Positions 11,506 to 20,940 of a DNA stretch of 64,000 nucleotides are shown here, one piece after another. The DNA is from Bipolaris cookei (Eukaryota; Ascomycota; Dothideomycetes; Pleosporales; Pleosporaceae). Position numbers and translations under genes: made by a program. How positions within the stretch are numbered: position 1 is the first letter of the stretch; each line of letters begins with the position of its first letter. The stretch is taken from the NCBI GenBank assembly GCA_002286855.1, contig NRSV01000102.1, forward strand, positions 3,037-67,036, given 5' to 3'. The notes beneath the pieces are model-generated. The model did not search any database and was not told the origin of the DNA. It saw nothing but the letters and a program-made list of their open reading frames with translations.

Positions 11506-11818
11506 GGCTGTTTGGAATGAAGCAGCATTTGCTTAAGCTGCCGAATGAGGATTTGGCAGTGGAACAAGATGATGAAAGCTGGCAGATGGGAGGAGAGAAG
11601 AGGAGAAAACAAAGGCAGAGGGCGAGACAATGAGCGAGTAGCCCGGCTGAGATGCAAGGCTGAGGCGCAGGGCAGAAGCCTCAGGCTGACTGCCACCTGT
11701 GTAGGCAAGCGCCTGGTGGGGTGGAGGGTCTGCGCAGTTTGCTATAGTAGTGTCCACGAAACACTGCTTCAAAGGTCGAAACTGGACTTCTTCTATTTCC
11801 TCCTTGTTCTACGCCACT
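11506..11818. promoter_or_regulatory. Shared divergent promoter: pseudogene receptor / membrane protein
   Basis: 313 bp separate the minus-strand ATG of the receptor pseudogene (11505) from the plus-strand ATG of the membrane-protein gene (11819). A 20-bp block, CTCAGCCTTGCATCTCAGCC (minus strand, 11645-11664), lies about 140 bp from the pseudogene ATG. The same block lies at about the same distance upstream of the intact paralogue (15096-15115), so the promoter was part of the duplicated unit. Transcription start sites cannot be placed from sequence alone. Confidence 0.55.
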
Positions 11819-12781
11819 ATGCCACCGTTCTCAAAAGTAAATCAGCTTGTTCGCGTTCTAGAGCCACAACCTAGCGCATCCCAGAGTACGACCTTGCCTG
11901 GTCAGCCTTCTATTCCACTCAACGACCTTAGTCTCACAAGACAATTTCTCGAAGATGATCTATGGGCGCAAGATCTTGAGAGAATAGCGCCGCATCTTTG
12001 GATCATGACAACCTTGTCGAGCGCCAACGTGAACCCGTTGCACCACCAACGCGTCAAAGGCCGTGAGATTGTTATCACCGAAGACCCTCGTCTTCACCTC
12101 GTGTGGATCCACGACCGCATTTTCGTCAAACCAATGCCGCGGTATCTTTTATCGCATGCCTTCTGGGAGATCTATCTAGACCAAAAACCAGGCTCATTGG
12201 GTGACGGCCAAAGCAGTCTTCGCGCAGCAGCAACCGGCTTCCTGCGGACGTATCGCTACTTGATCCGGCATGAATCAGACTTCCATATTGCTCAGCAGGA
12301 CCACCTTCGCCTCATCCCTAGTGACGTCGATTGGCCATCCTTCTGTCGATTTACCAGTGATCTCAGATATATTCAGGATGTGGCTGTGTCAAGAAGGTAC
12401 TGCTTTGGCGAGCTGAGACTGACGCGACTTAACTTCTACGCGCCTCTGCTCCTTCGCAAATTCCACTTCGAGCAGGTACATGGGCAATATGGAGATTACT
12501 TCGCGCGCCTCTATGGCCCTATATTATTTGTATTCGCTGTAGTGTCTACAATCCTCAACTCTATGCAGGTTGCGCTTGCCGCTGATGAAACCATGACTGT
12601 TCATTGGGCTTTAGTCTGGCACGTATCTCGTTGGTTTAGCGCGCTCAGTCTTGTAGGTACTGTTATTATCGCAGTGTGGTTTGGGGCTCTTTGGCTGTGG
12701 ATGTTCTTAGATGAGTGGGTGTATACCATAAGACGGAAACTGGAAGAGCGGAGTAAAGAGCAGAATGCGTGCACATGCTAG
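11819..12781 (+). CDS. Two-pass membrane protein of unknown function (fungal family, probably DUF6601)
   Basis: A single exon of 320 residues. ATG 11819 (MPPFSKVNQL) is chosen over an alternative upstream start because the family begins close to here. The soluble part carries conserved-looking blocks HLVWIHDRIFVKP, FLRTYRYLIRHESDF, FGELRLTRLN and VHGQYGDYFARLYGP. Two hydrophobic segments follow near the C-terminus: residues about 235-258 (GPILFVFAVVSTILN) and about 278-303 (LVGTVIIAVWFGALWLW). They predict a membrane hairpin with both ends on the same side. I recognise the family from fungal genomes, where it has no assigned function; the Pfam name is from memory. It is transcribed divergently from the receptor pseudogene and lies between two receptor paralogues, which suggests but does not prove a functional link. 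No damage is seen. Confidence 0.75.
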   Translation: MPPFSKVNQLVRVLEPQPSASQSTTLPGQPSIPLNDLSLTRQFLEDDLWAQDLERIAPHLWIMTTLSSANVNPLHHQRVKGREIVITEDPRLHLVWIHDRIFVKPMPRYLLSHAFWEIYLDQKPGSLGDGQSSLRAAATGFLRTYRYLIRHESDFHIAQQDHLRLIPSDVDWPSFCRFTSDLRYIQDVAVSRRYCFGELRLTRLNFYAPLLLRKFHFEQVHGQYGDYFARLYGPILFVFAVVSTILNSMQVALAADETMTVHWALVWHVSRWFSALSLVGTVIIAVWFGALWLWMFLDEWVYTIRRKLEERSKEQNACTC

Positions 12782-12930
12782 CTGGGTAGAAGATGCAGGG
12801 TCTGGTAGGGAGGGGCATCGAAGCGACAAGCATACAGGTCAGCGAGAGGCGAAGAACGATAAGTGCACACTTGGATGACTATATTATTTATTAAATATTG
12901 CGAACGGAGTCTAGATAGTACTAGTTGCTG

Positions 12931-14740
12931 TTATCGAGTGAGTTGCTTCGACTTGCTTCTGCTCCTGCACCTCCTTCCCCTGTGTAGCCTCTTGGGATCA
13001 CCTGCGCTACTGGGGCCGCCCACAGCACCTGTGCTTTGCTTGTCTGGAGCTTCGGGACTCTCGCTGAGCTTCCTTCGCTTCCTAATAGCCCCCCATTCTT
13101 GATCTTTGCTCGTGCGCACCCTCCTGCACTGGCGTTTTGCGCTTACGCTTAAGTTTTGCCTTGTCCTCCGCTGCTTTCGCTTTCGCTGCACACTTCACTC
13201 GTGCTTCCTGCAAGTCCTTGTAATTCATGAACTTCGCCTTTGTCAGCACCTCTGACTTGGCCGATCGGCTAGCCCTTGCTTCTTTGTTTATCTGGATCAA
13301 GAACCGATTCTGGCGTTGCAGAAGGGCTCGTTCAGCAAAAGAGATCTAGGCGGCACTAGTGAGCTTCTGTATATGCTTCTGCAAACGCCGCGTGTCCGTC
13401 TGGTCCATTATATACGCATCTTGCTTAATCTAATTATGCAACGGCGTGAGAGGTTCTGTTGTGACGGGTGTTGCAGGCGTCTTCGGCACTTCGTCTTGCT
13501 TATAAGACCCTACACTAGCATATGGCAGGATGGTTAGTTCGGCCGGAGGCTTAGGCGTATCCTTAAATACTCTGTTGGGGTTAAATGGATACAGATCGCT
13601 TACAGCCCATGCAGCCGTGATGTTCGTCTTGGTGAACGCCTTGTTCCCAGCGGGACTGTAGAGAGACGTGAAGTGCTCCTTCCAAACTATATCTGCGCCT
13701 CTCCGAAACAGTTTCTCAACTTATTCACGATAGGCTGCCTTCAAGGGCACTAAGACTCCGACATCACAGGGCTGTAGCTTATGAGAGGTGTGAGAGGGAA
13801 GACGGCAAAGGATAATATTTTTCTCAACGCAGTGCTCGAGGATCTCTAGTGTCTCATAACCACCAAAGCCGTTGCAGATCAGTACGCGTGATTTTTGGTT
13901 AGCCCGGTCTCTAGTCTGCAGGTCGAACACCTGCTTGAGCCATTCCATGTTAATCTCAGAGTCATTGTATCCATTCTCTGAGTGTGCATAGTGCCACCCG
14001 GGCGTTAGGTACGTGGTCCAGTTGCTCCGATGGGTGGATGCTGGCCAGATAATTAGAGAAAGCAGCGATCTCCCGCCGGCGCTTATACATTCAACAGCAG
14101 TCACCATCGTGCGCTTGATACCCGTACCTTTAGAGTCTTGTGGGTCGTCCCTGCCTACAAGCGCTTTGGTAAAGCCTAGCATGCTGAGCATCATTCCTGT
14201 CTCATCCATGTTATAGACATTCTCCGGTAGGACAGCTAGGTCCTGTAGCACCTTCCCAACCACCTCAAACTATTGCGTGATCTTATCATGTATGTTGTTA
14301 TTATAGCTTCTTCAGTCTGTAGGTCTTACAGTTCTTTCTTTAAGCTCTAGACGGTGCTTTTCAAAGGATCGAGCCCAGCTCTTGCCCGGCGGCTTGTTTC
14401 GTTTGTTCGGCGTCGACTGCTGGCGGGCGATAATAAAGGCTAGTGCAGGTACATGCTTGATTCGCACGGGCTGTCCGAGGTGTCTCATTAGTATCAGAAA
14501 GTTCATAAGGGCTTTCTCTCCCTCTGGAGTATGATACTGCCGACGTTGGGCAGACTGCTGTTTCGAGGGTCGGCCTCGATCGCGGTGGTGAAGGGTAGAA
14601 AGAGGAACGTTAGTTAGTTCTGCTAGGGCAGCTTATGTTCTAGATAAACCGTGAGGCAGATCTTGTGCCAGCGCCAGGGTAGCTCTGTCCATGTCAGTGG
14701 AGGCAGTGATGCTGATGAGAGGAGTCAGGAGCAGCATGAG
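12931..14740 (-). mobile_element. Pogo-type (CENP-B/DDE_1) transposon E, decayed
   Basis: Minus-strand remnants lie in order. First is an N-terminal helix-turn-helix region from about 14740, with a stop in it. Next is the segment 14312-14506. Then come DDE_1 blocks YNMDETGMML (about 14210), WLKQVFDLQT, and SHTSHKLQPCDVGV (about 13770). A basic tail ends near 12931. Stops TGA and TAG near 14310 and 14272 stand where tryptophans are expected. In the second catalytic motif the usual Asp is Asn (LICNGFGG), a G-to-A change. This is a different subfamily from the other Pogo copies in the window. Terminal repeats were not identified, so the outer limits are approximate. Confidence 0.72.
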
Positions 14741-15259
14741 GTCGAGTGTGCAGGCTAGAGTTTAATAATAGCAGCAGCTATGCAGCGCGTAGGTAGTAGA
14801 CGCCTCCGATAACGAACGACCTAACGATTCAACGCATGAGAAGGCACAGCCAACGATACCACAGTAACTGAGTTGATGGTCAGTAGCGTTACTAACGGTC
14901 AGAAGAAATATATAATGCAGCACAGAAGATAGCACGGTAGTAGCGAACGCGACGATATGGCACAGTTCACAGAATGCGCCTTTGTGTCGGTTGTGACGGC
15001 AATGACTTCCTGCCACATAACTTGGTGCAAGCCAGCCAGCTCGATGCAGGTGACGACGGTGCGGCGCAGCCAACGCTTGCGACGCTCAGCCTTGTCTCAG
15101 CCTTGCATCTCAGCCTGGCTGCTCACGTCGCTGTGCCGCTTTCTGCTTCGATTTCACCTCTCTTTTCCTTTCACTTCATCCTCTCTGGTTTGCTGCTTCC
15201 TGTTGCCTCTAAAGTCTGATCCAGCAGCTTTAGAAGACGCTGCTCTCTTAATATCAGCA
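14741..15259. promoter_or_regulatory. Upstream region of the intact hydrolase-NB-ARC-TPR gene
   Basis: The last roughly 200 bp match the upstream region of the inverted pseudogene, including the 20-bp block at 15096-15115, about 145 bp before the ATG, followed by pyrimidine-rich sequence typical of fungal promoters. The first 200 bp are unrecognised. No second copy of the membrane-protein gene is visible here. Confidence 0.45.
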
Positions 15260-18200
15260 ATGGTAGGTCTGGCGCGGGAGGGGCACGCGCATCAAGGCTA
15301 ACGCGGGGCTAGGTTCGGCTAGTCACTAGCAAAGACGTGGGTTTGAGGGTGCTCCGCGAAGCACCCGTAGAAGTACAGAGCATCGAGTACGTTTGCCTGC
15401 AACAACCATCTGCACACTACTCACAGCGATCCGGCTAGCATTATTGCAGTCCACGGTCTCGGCGCCCATCCCGACGACAGCTGGTGCAAGAACGCTGGCA
15501 CGGCAGAAGAGCCAAGATGGCGCAACTGGCTCGTCGAGGACGACATGCTGCCAGCGGTAGCGCCAAATGCGCGCATTATGCGGTACGGATATGAGTCGCA
15601 GTGGTTCGGCAAAGAGGCAATGCAGCAGAGCGCATCTACCGTGGCCGAGCGGCTGCTGAGAGCGTTGAAGCGGCAGAGAAAGGTGCTGCCCCGTACTTGG
15701 TAGGCGTCGTATATTCGCTGACTGCGTTAGGATGTTCCGTTCCGTCCGTTGGTTTTTGTAGCGCACTGTTTTGGCGGGCTAGTTGTGCTTAAGGTGAGGG
15801 GACGGATAGATAGACGAGACGAAGACAGTAGTCACTAAACGTTTCTATAGGCACTCCTAGAAGCCGAGCAGTACCCTAAGGAATGGCCTGGAGTGTTTTC
15901 ATCTACAACTGGCCTAGTCTTCTTCGGCACGCCCTTTCGAGGCGCCGAGGGGATGAACCAGATGGAAATGCTCGAGGCAGCGCGGCGCGAATACCACGAC
16001 GACCAGGTGCAGCCTGCTACACTTGAGGTGCTGCAGCCAGGAAATGCTTATCTGCAGGACTTGGTCGACAGCTTCCTGAAGAAGATGCGGGGGCAGACAA
16101 ACAAGACTCGGGTCGTATGTTTCTTTGAGCTCAAGTCGAGCAACGTGGGGAAAATCGTCGGCAAGCAGGATCGGATTGTAAGTCGGACTAACATAGTATA
16201 TAGTAGTCATGCTAATAAGTACAGAGGTTTGTAGTTAGTCAGCATGCTGGGTGTCTTGATCTTTCCGAGTCGACGGATAAGCGGTCGCTCTCGCGGACCC
16301 ACTTTGACATGAACAAGTTCGAAGATGCTCAAGAGGAAGACTTTCAGACAGTAGCAGAAGTGTTTCAGGATATAGTAGAGGCATCTCCTCAACTCTTGTG
16401 GGCGCGATCTCAATGTAACTATACATAACCGTAGTCACTGCTATATTAAGTAAGTTTAGCTAAGCGCCCTAGGTGTAAGCAAGCACAAGATCGACTTTAG
16501 TCTCCGATGCGTGCCTGTTGTGAACCAGTTTGTCGCCCGAGACGCAGAAATGCAAGCGCTTGAGAAGGCTCTTGTTAGCACTCAGCTCACCACGAGCCGT
16601 CGAAGCATCGTGGTCGTCCACGGCCTAGGTGGCATTGGCAAGACGCAGCTAGCGGTGGAGTTTGCGCGAAAGCACCATGGCCGGTTTAGCGCAGTGTTCT
16701 GGCTAGATGGGTCGTCTAAGGCCAGCCTAAAGCAGTCGTTTGTGGATATGGCACAAATACTTCCACACAGCGAGATGACGGCTGGCGGCGCGCAGATGCT
16801 CAGCCAAGCCACTGTCGAGGCTAACGTGGCGGTGCGCGAGTGCCAGCAGTGGCTGTCCATGTCGTCAAACTCTCAATGGCTCCTAATTATAGATAACGTT
16901 GACCGCGACTATCATGATAAAGGCGATACGCAGGCATACAACGTAAAGGAATACTTCCCAGATACAGATCACGGGTCAATACTGATCACGAGCCGGCTAG
17001 CTAGTCTCCAGCGGCTCGGGTCTGGCGTCAAGATGGGGACAGTGGCGACAGAGCAGGCCCGTGCTATACTCGAGAACAACGCTAGGAGAGCAGTCAAAGG
17101 TACAAGAAAGGCTTTATCTATCAAACACATGTCGCTAACACAGCATAAACAGATGCCGACGTGGTGCTTAGACTGCTTCACGGGCTGCCGCTAGCCCTCA
17201 CGCAAGCCGGGTCGTATATGTGCGAGACTAACATGTCAGCGGCTACATATGCGAAGCACTATGACAGTACGTGGGATCGACTGATGAAGAAAGAGGGTCG
17301 CTTTCCGCCCGATGAGTATGGCGATCGCAGCGTACGGACTACCTGGACTATGTCGTATGAGCAGGTGCAGAGGCAGAGCAGCGAGGCAGCTTGTATACTG
17401 AAGCTGTGGGGTTTTCTAGGCAGTGGAGAGGTGTGGTATGAACTTATAGCAGCATGCAAGGACCTAGCCGCAGATACAGATGTTCCAACGTGGCTGCTAC
17501 AGATAGCTGAGGATGAACTAGAATTTGGCGAGGCCATGAGGCTGTTGTCACGCTACTCGCTGGTGGATGTCCAGGAAGGCATATACAGCTACTCGATGCA
17601 CTCAGTGCTACATCGATGGTGTGGCCACCAGGCAAAAGATGAGGAGCAGCGGCAGCTAGGCTGCTTGGCAGTTGAGCTAGTAGCATCAAGCGTGCCTTCA
17701 AAATCGGAGACAGAGTTCTGGAAGAAGCGGAAGCGGATCATAGGGCATGGCGTCCATATTAGTAGATGGATAGTAGAGGGGAGTAAGTTGGGTGAGGAAG
17801 GGGCAGTCGAGGGTTTGATACGACCAGGATCATTTCACAGTCTTGGGTATCTACTTAGCGATGAGGACAAGCAGCGGGGGGAGCAGATGTACCAGCGTGC
17901 GCTAACTGGCTTCGAAAAGTCACTTGGGCCAGAGCACACATCCACACTCCACACCGTCAACAACTTGGGCCTTCTCTATGCAGACCTAGACAAGCTTAAT
18001 GAAGCGGAGAAGATGTACCAGCGTGCGCTAGCTGGAAGGGAGAAAGCACTCGGGCCAGAGCACACGTCGACACTCGATACGGTCAACAACTTGGGCCTTA
18101 TATGCGCGAAGCTGGGCGAGCTCGAGCAAGCGGAGCAGATGCTACAACGTGCGCTAGCTGGAAAGGAGAAGGCACTTGGGCCAGAGCACACGTTGACACT

Positions 18201-18669
18201 CGATACGATCAATAACTTGGGCTTTCTTTACGCAAACCTAGGCAAGATTGAGGAAGCAGAGCAAATGTACCAGCGTGCGCTGGCTGGATACGCAAAAGCT
18301 GTCCATCCAGGTAATCTTCTTACTTGCGTCCCGGCGCTGAACAACATGTGGGCCCTTGCCTCTCTCCGCAAAAGCCAGAGGCGTGTAGAGGATGCTCGAC
18401 ACTGGTATTCACAGGCTCTACTAGGCTATGAAAAGACTTTCGGGCAGGGCCATGAGAAGTGCCAGGCCTTACGTGACGAGTTAGGTTCTTTGGGAATGGA
18501 AGAAGAGGAAGAAGAACGAGACGATGATCAAGGGGGAGTAGGCGCTTCAACTAATAGGGTGGTAGTACACACCCGCACCTCTCCACAAACCGAGGTTGAC
18601 TTTCGATCATCGCCAACTCGGCCCACTTCGAGACGAAAGAGGCTACTAAGAAAGCTCGGGTGGAAGTAA
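15260..18669 (+). CDS. Alpha/beta-hydrolase-NB-ARC-TPR receptor (fungal NLR)
   Basis: Eight exons: 15260-15262 (ATG alone), 15313-15386, 15427-15682, 15731-15793, 15851-16177, 16225-16414, 16473-17099, 17153-18669. All junctions are GT...AG (40-58 bp introns) and the joined frame gives 1018 residues. Residues 1 to about 300 form a DUF676/PGAP1-like hydrolase domain with IIAVHGLGAHPDD, the nucleophile elbow AHCFGG (Cys where Ser is usual), GLVFFGTPFRGAEG and RTHFDMNKF. NB-ARC follows with P-loop GLGGIGKTQLA (about 355), LLIIDNVD, LITSR and LPLALTQAG. The C-terminus has four 42-residue TPRs (LGPEHTSTL..., EQMYQRALAG), then an acidic and a basic tail. The family acts in non-self recognition, with the hydrolase as presumed effector. 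The first-exon ATG is supported by the same structure in the inverted paralogue. The 48-bp intron at 15683 has a weak donor (GTGCTG). Confidence 0.85.
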
Positions 18670-19029
18670 AAGTATAGTAAGGTTTAGTAATAGTAGCGAG
18701 TAAAGCAATATTAATACAGGCTTAAGAACTAGTTAGGGGTTCGCATAAACAATGTAAAACTACTACAAACGCTGAAGCCAGTCCATTAACTAGCAAGTAC
18801 GTTAGCAATGACGGTTGCTACCTTGCAACCTGAAGTTGAGTCACGTGTCGGCGTTCGCAGCGCTCAGTCTCGTACATGGGTTAACAAGTGGAAAGAAGCG
18901 CTAAGCGATGCCCGCTAGCGGTCATAGACAGCTAGTCCATGTTATTTACAGATAATTTAAAGCAGCACTACAGTGTAACTAAACTAGATATAACGTGACC
19001 CCCCACTACTAGTAAGACAAGCCTAGCTA
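18670..19029. other. Intergenic, AT-rich, no gene seen
   Basis: This is the 3' flank of the receptor gene. Many CTAG/TAGT-rich words suggest RIP-decayed repeat DNA. No coding frame is supported. Confidence 0.4.
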
Positions 19030-19496
19030 TCATCAGCTCTCGAATTAAGCAACTAAGAAAAAGGTAGTGGTATAGCTCTCTAGAGCAGTATAGGAAGAAA
19101 GTCATTAGCAAAAATCCTAATACCTACGCAGCAAGATATAAGTGGCAGATAAGAAAGCAAATCGCTACTTCCTCTAATACTAGAAGAGAGGTTACTAGTG
19201 CTTTCTTCCAGCTTAAACTAGGACACTGTTACTTAAAAGAATTCCTATTTAGGAGGGAAAAAGTAGACTCTAATAGATGACCCTGCAACTATAGAGCTAT
19301 ACCGGATCTTACTCATATTCTCCTTAGATGTTCGCTATATAAGGAGGCTAGAGTTAAGCTAGAGGAATCTTGCAAAGGTCCGTTCTCATTACCTTGGTTA
19401 CTACAGACAAAGAAAGGTATAGAGGCTACTATTGCTTTTATCCAAGAAACAAAGGTTGGCACACAGGCCTGGTACAAAGAAAACACAGAAAACTAG
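19030..19496 (+). mobile_element. Degenerate LINE (Tad1-like) 3' fragment
   Basis: A plus-strand frame reads as the C-terminal part of a non-LTR retrotransposon ORF2: FFQLKLGHCYLKEFLFRR, then a zinc-knuckle remnant (PC...THILLRC), then GIEATIAFIQET ending at TAG 19494-19496. One stop (TGA, about 19278) stands where Trp/Arg precedes the first cysteine. The tract upstream to about 19030 has several stops. Only the 3' end is present, consistent with 5' truncation on insertion. Confidence 0.6.
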
Positions 19497-19732
19497 AGCA
19501 ACACCTATACCAGGTGCCTAGCTCTATAACCCTCCCCCCTCTCTCACCTCCGCAAGACCCCACCCACTGCCCAAACACTAGGCCGCGAGCCTCATCTTCA
19601 TTTAGATAACCCCTCTCCCACCAACACCAACTTGATAGTGCTACATAGACACTTGTAGGCTTTCAGCCTACACATTTTATACAGCCCGATCGGGCTGAGA
19701 AAGGACGTTGAACTACAATAATAATAAACATA

Positions 19733-20823
19733 ACACAACTGCATAGCGAGCGCGCCACCCTAACAAGCCATCATAACCCTACAACTTCAAACCTCAATGT
19801 CTCAACCATCCAACCTCGAACTGCTCCCTAAGGAAAAGAGGATTAAGCTAGCCCTTCAAGCAACTAAGCAGCCTCAAGAACTAAGCGTACGATGCGCTGC
19901 TATAGTCTACAAAGTGTTCCGGAGGTCAATTGACCGCCGACGCGCTGGGACAAAATCAACACGCGATACCCACCCCAAATCGCCCAGTCTACAGAAGACT
20001 GAAGAGAGGGCGCTTATACACTATATTAAGAAACTTGATGCGCAAGGGTTTGCTCCAACGCTTCGTTGTGTTGAAGATATGGCTAATCAACTGCGCGCTG
20101 CGCATGATGCAGAGCTTGTCGGCCCACGATGGGCTTCAAACTTCGTCAAACGCTAACCCGAACTCAAGTCGCAAATGACTCAGCAGCGCCATCGCCAGAG
20201 AGTCTTATGCAGTGACCCAGATGTTATTAAGCCCTGGTTCGACCTTGTACGAAATGTTAGGGCCAAGTATAGCATCCAGAACGAAGATACCTACAACTTT
20301 GAGGAGACTGGCTTTACTATGGGTGTCAGAAACTGCGTGAAAGTAGTCACTGCATCAGAGAGACGCACTAAGCCTATTGTTGTCCAGCAAGGAGACTTTG
20401 AGTGGGTGACTCTCATCGCTGCAATCAACGCGATGGGCTAGGCGATTGCGCCCTACCTTATCTTCAAAGCAAAGAATCACGATACGTCCTAGTAAATCGC
20501 GGAAGCAGAAGCAGATCGAAGAGGGCGGAGACGTTTCAAAGGAACAGGTAGAGGACTTGATGGCCGAACTAAATGTTAGAGCGCAGGTAGATGGGGAAAC
20601 GCGTGAAGGTAGGGCCCGAACAGGTGTAGGCAAGCAGCGCAAAAGGCACTGCAAACGCTGCGGTGAGATAGGGCATAACTCACGCACATGTAAAAAAGGC
20701 GTAATAGACGCTATTGATTAACACTATATACTATTGGCTATAATATATTTTAGTGGTGATGAGGCGATATATATAGAAGGCTTGATAGCTTGTTAGGGTG
20801 GCGCCCTCGCTATGCAGTCACGT
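19733..20823 (+). mobile_element. Internally deleted Fot1-like element G (1091 bp)
   Basis: Terminal inverted repeats of about 40 bp read ACACAACTGCATAGCGAG at 19733 and, from the right, ACGTGACTGCATAGCGAG. They are flanked by TA at 19731-19732 and 20824-20825. The differences in the first bases are transitions. The coding part has the N-terminal Psq/Tc5 DNA-binding region (19797-20156), then the start of DDE_1 with YNFEETGF and WVTLIAAIN. A jump near 20490 leads to the C-terminus with a CCHC zinc knuckle (CKRCGEIGHNSRTC) ending at 20721. The catalytic core is missing, and stops occur at about 20156 and 20439. It is a non-autonomous derivative. Confidence 0.85.
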
Positions 20824-20940
20824 TAGATGGAAAAGCAAGGGAAATATAGTAGAACAATATCTTTTCTAATAGCTAATATTAAAAAATAACAATTGATATA
20901 GAGCGCCAATAATAGGGCTAAAGTTATGTTAACCCTAATC

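Noticed and set aside
15673..15738. Premature stops in the hydrolase domain of the 15.3-18.7 kb receptor
   Set aside because: A 48-bp GT...AG intron with a CTGAC branch removes them and restores the family sequence through the nucleophile motif; the weak donor is noted.
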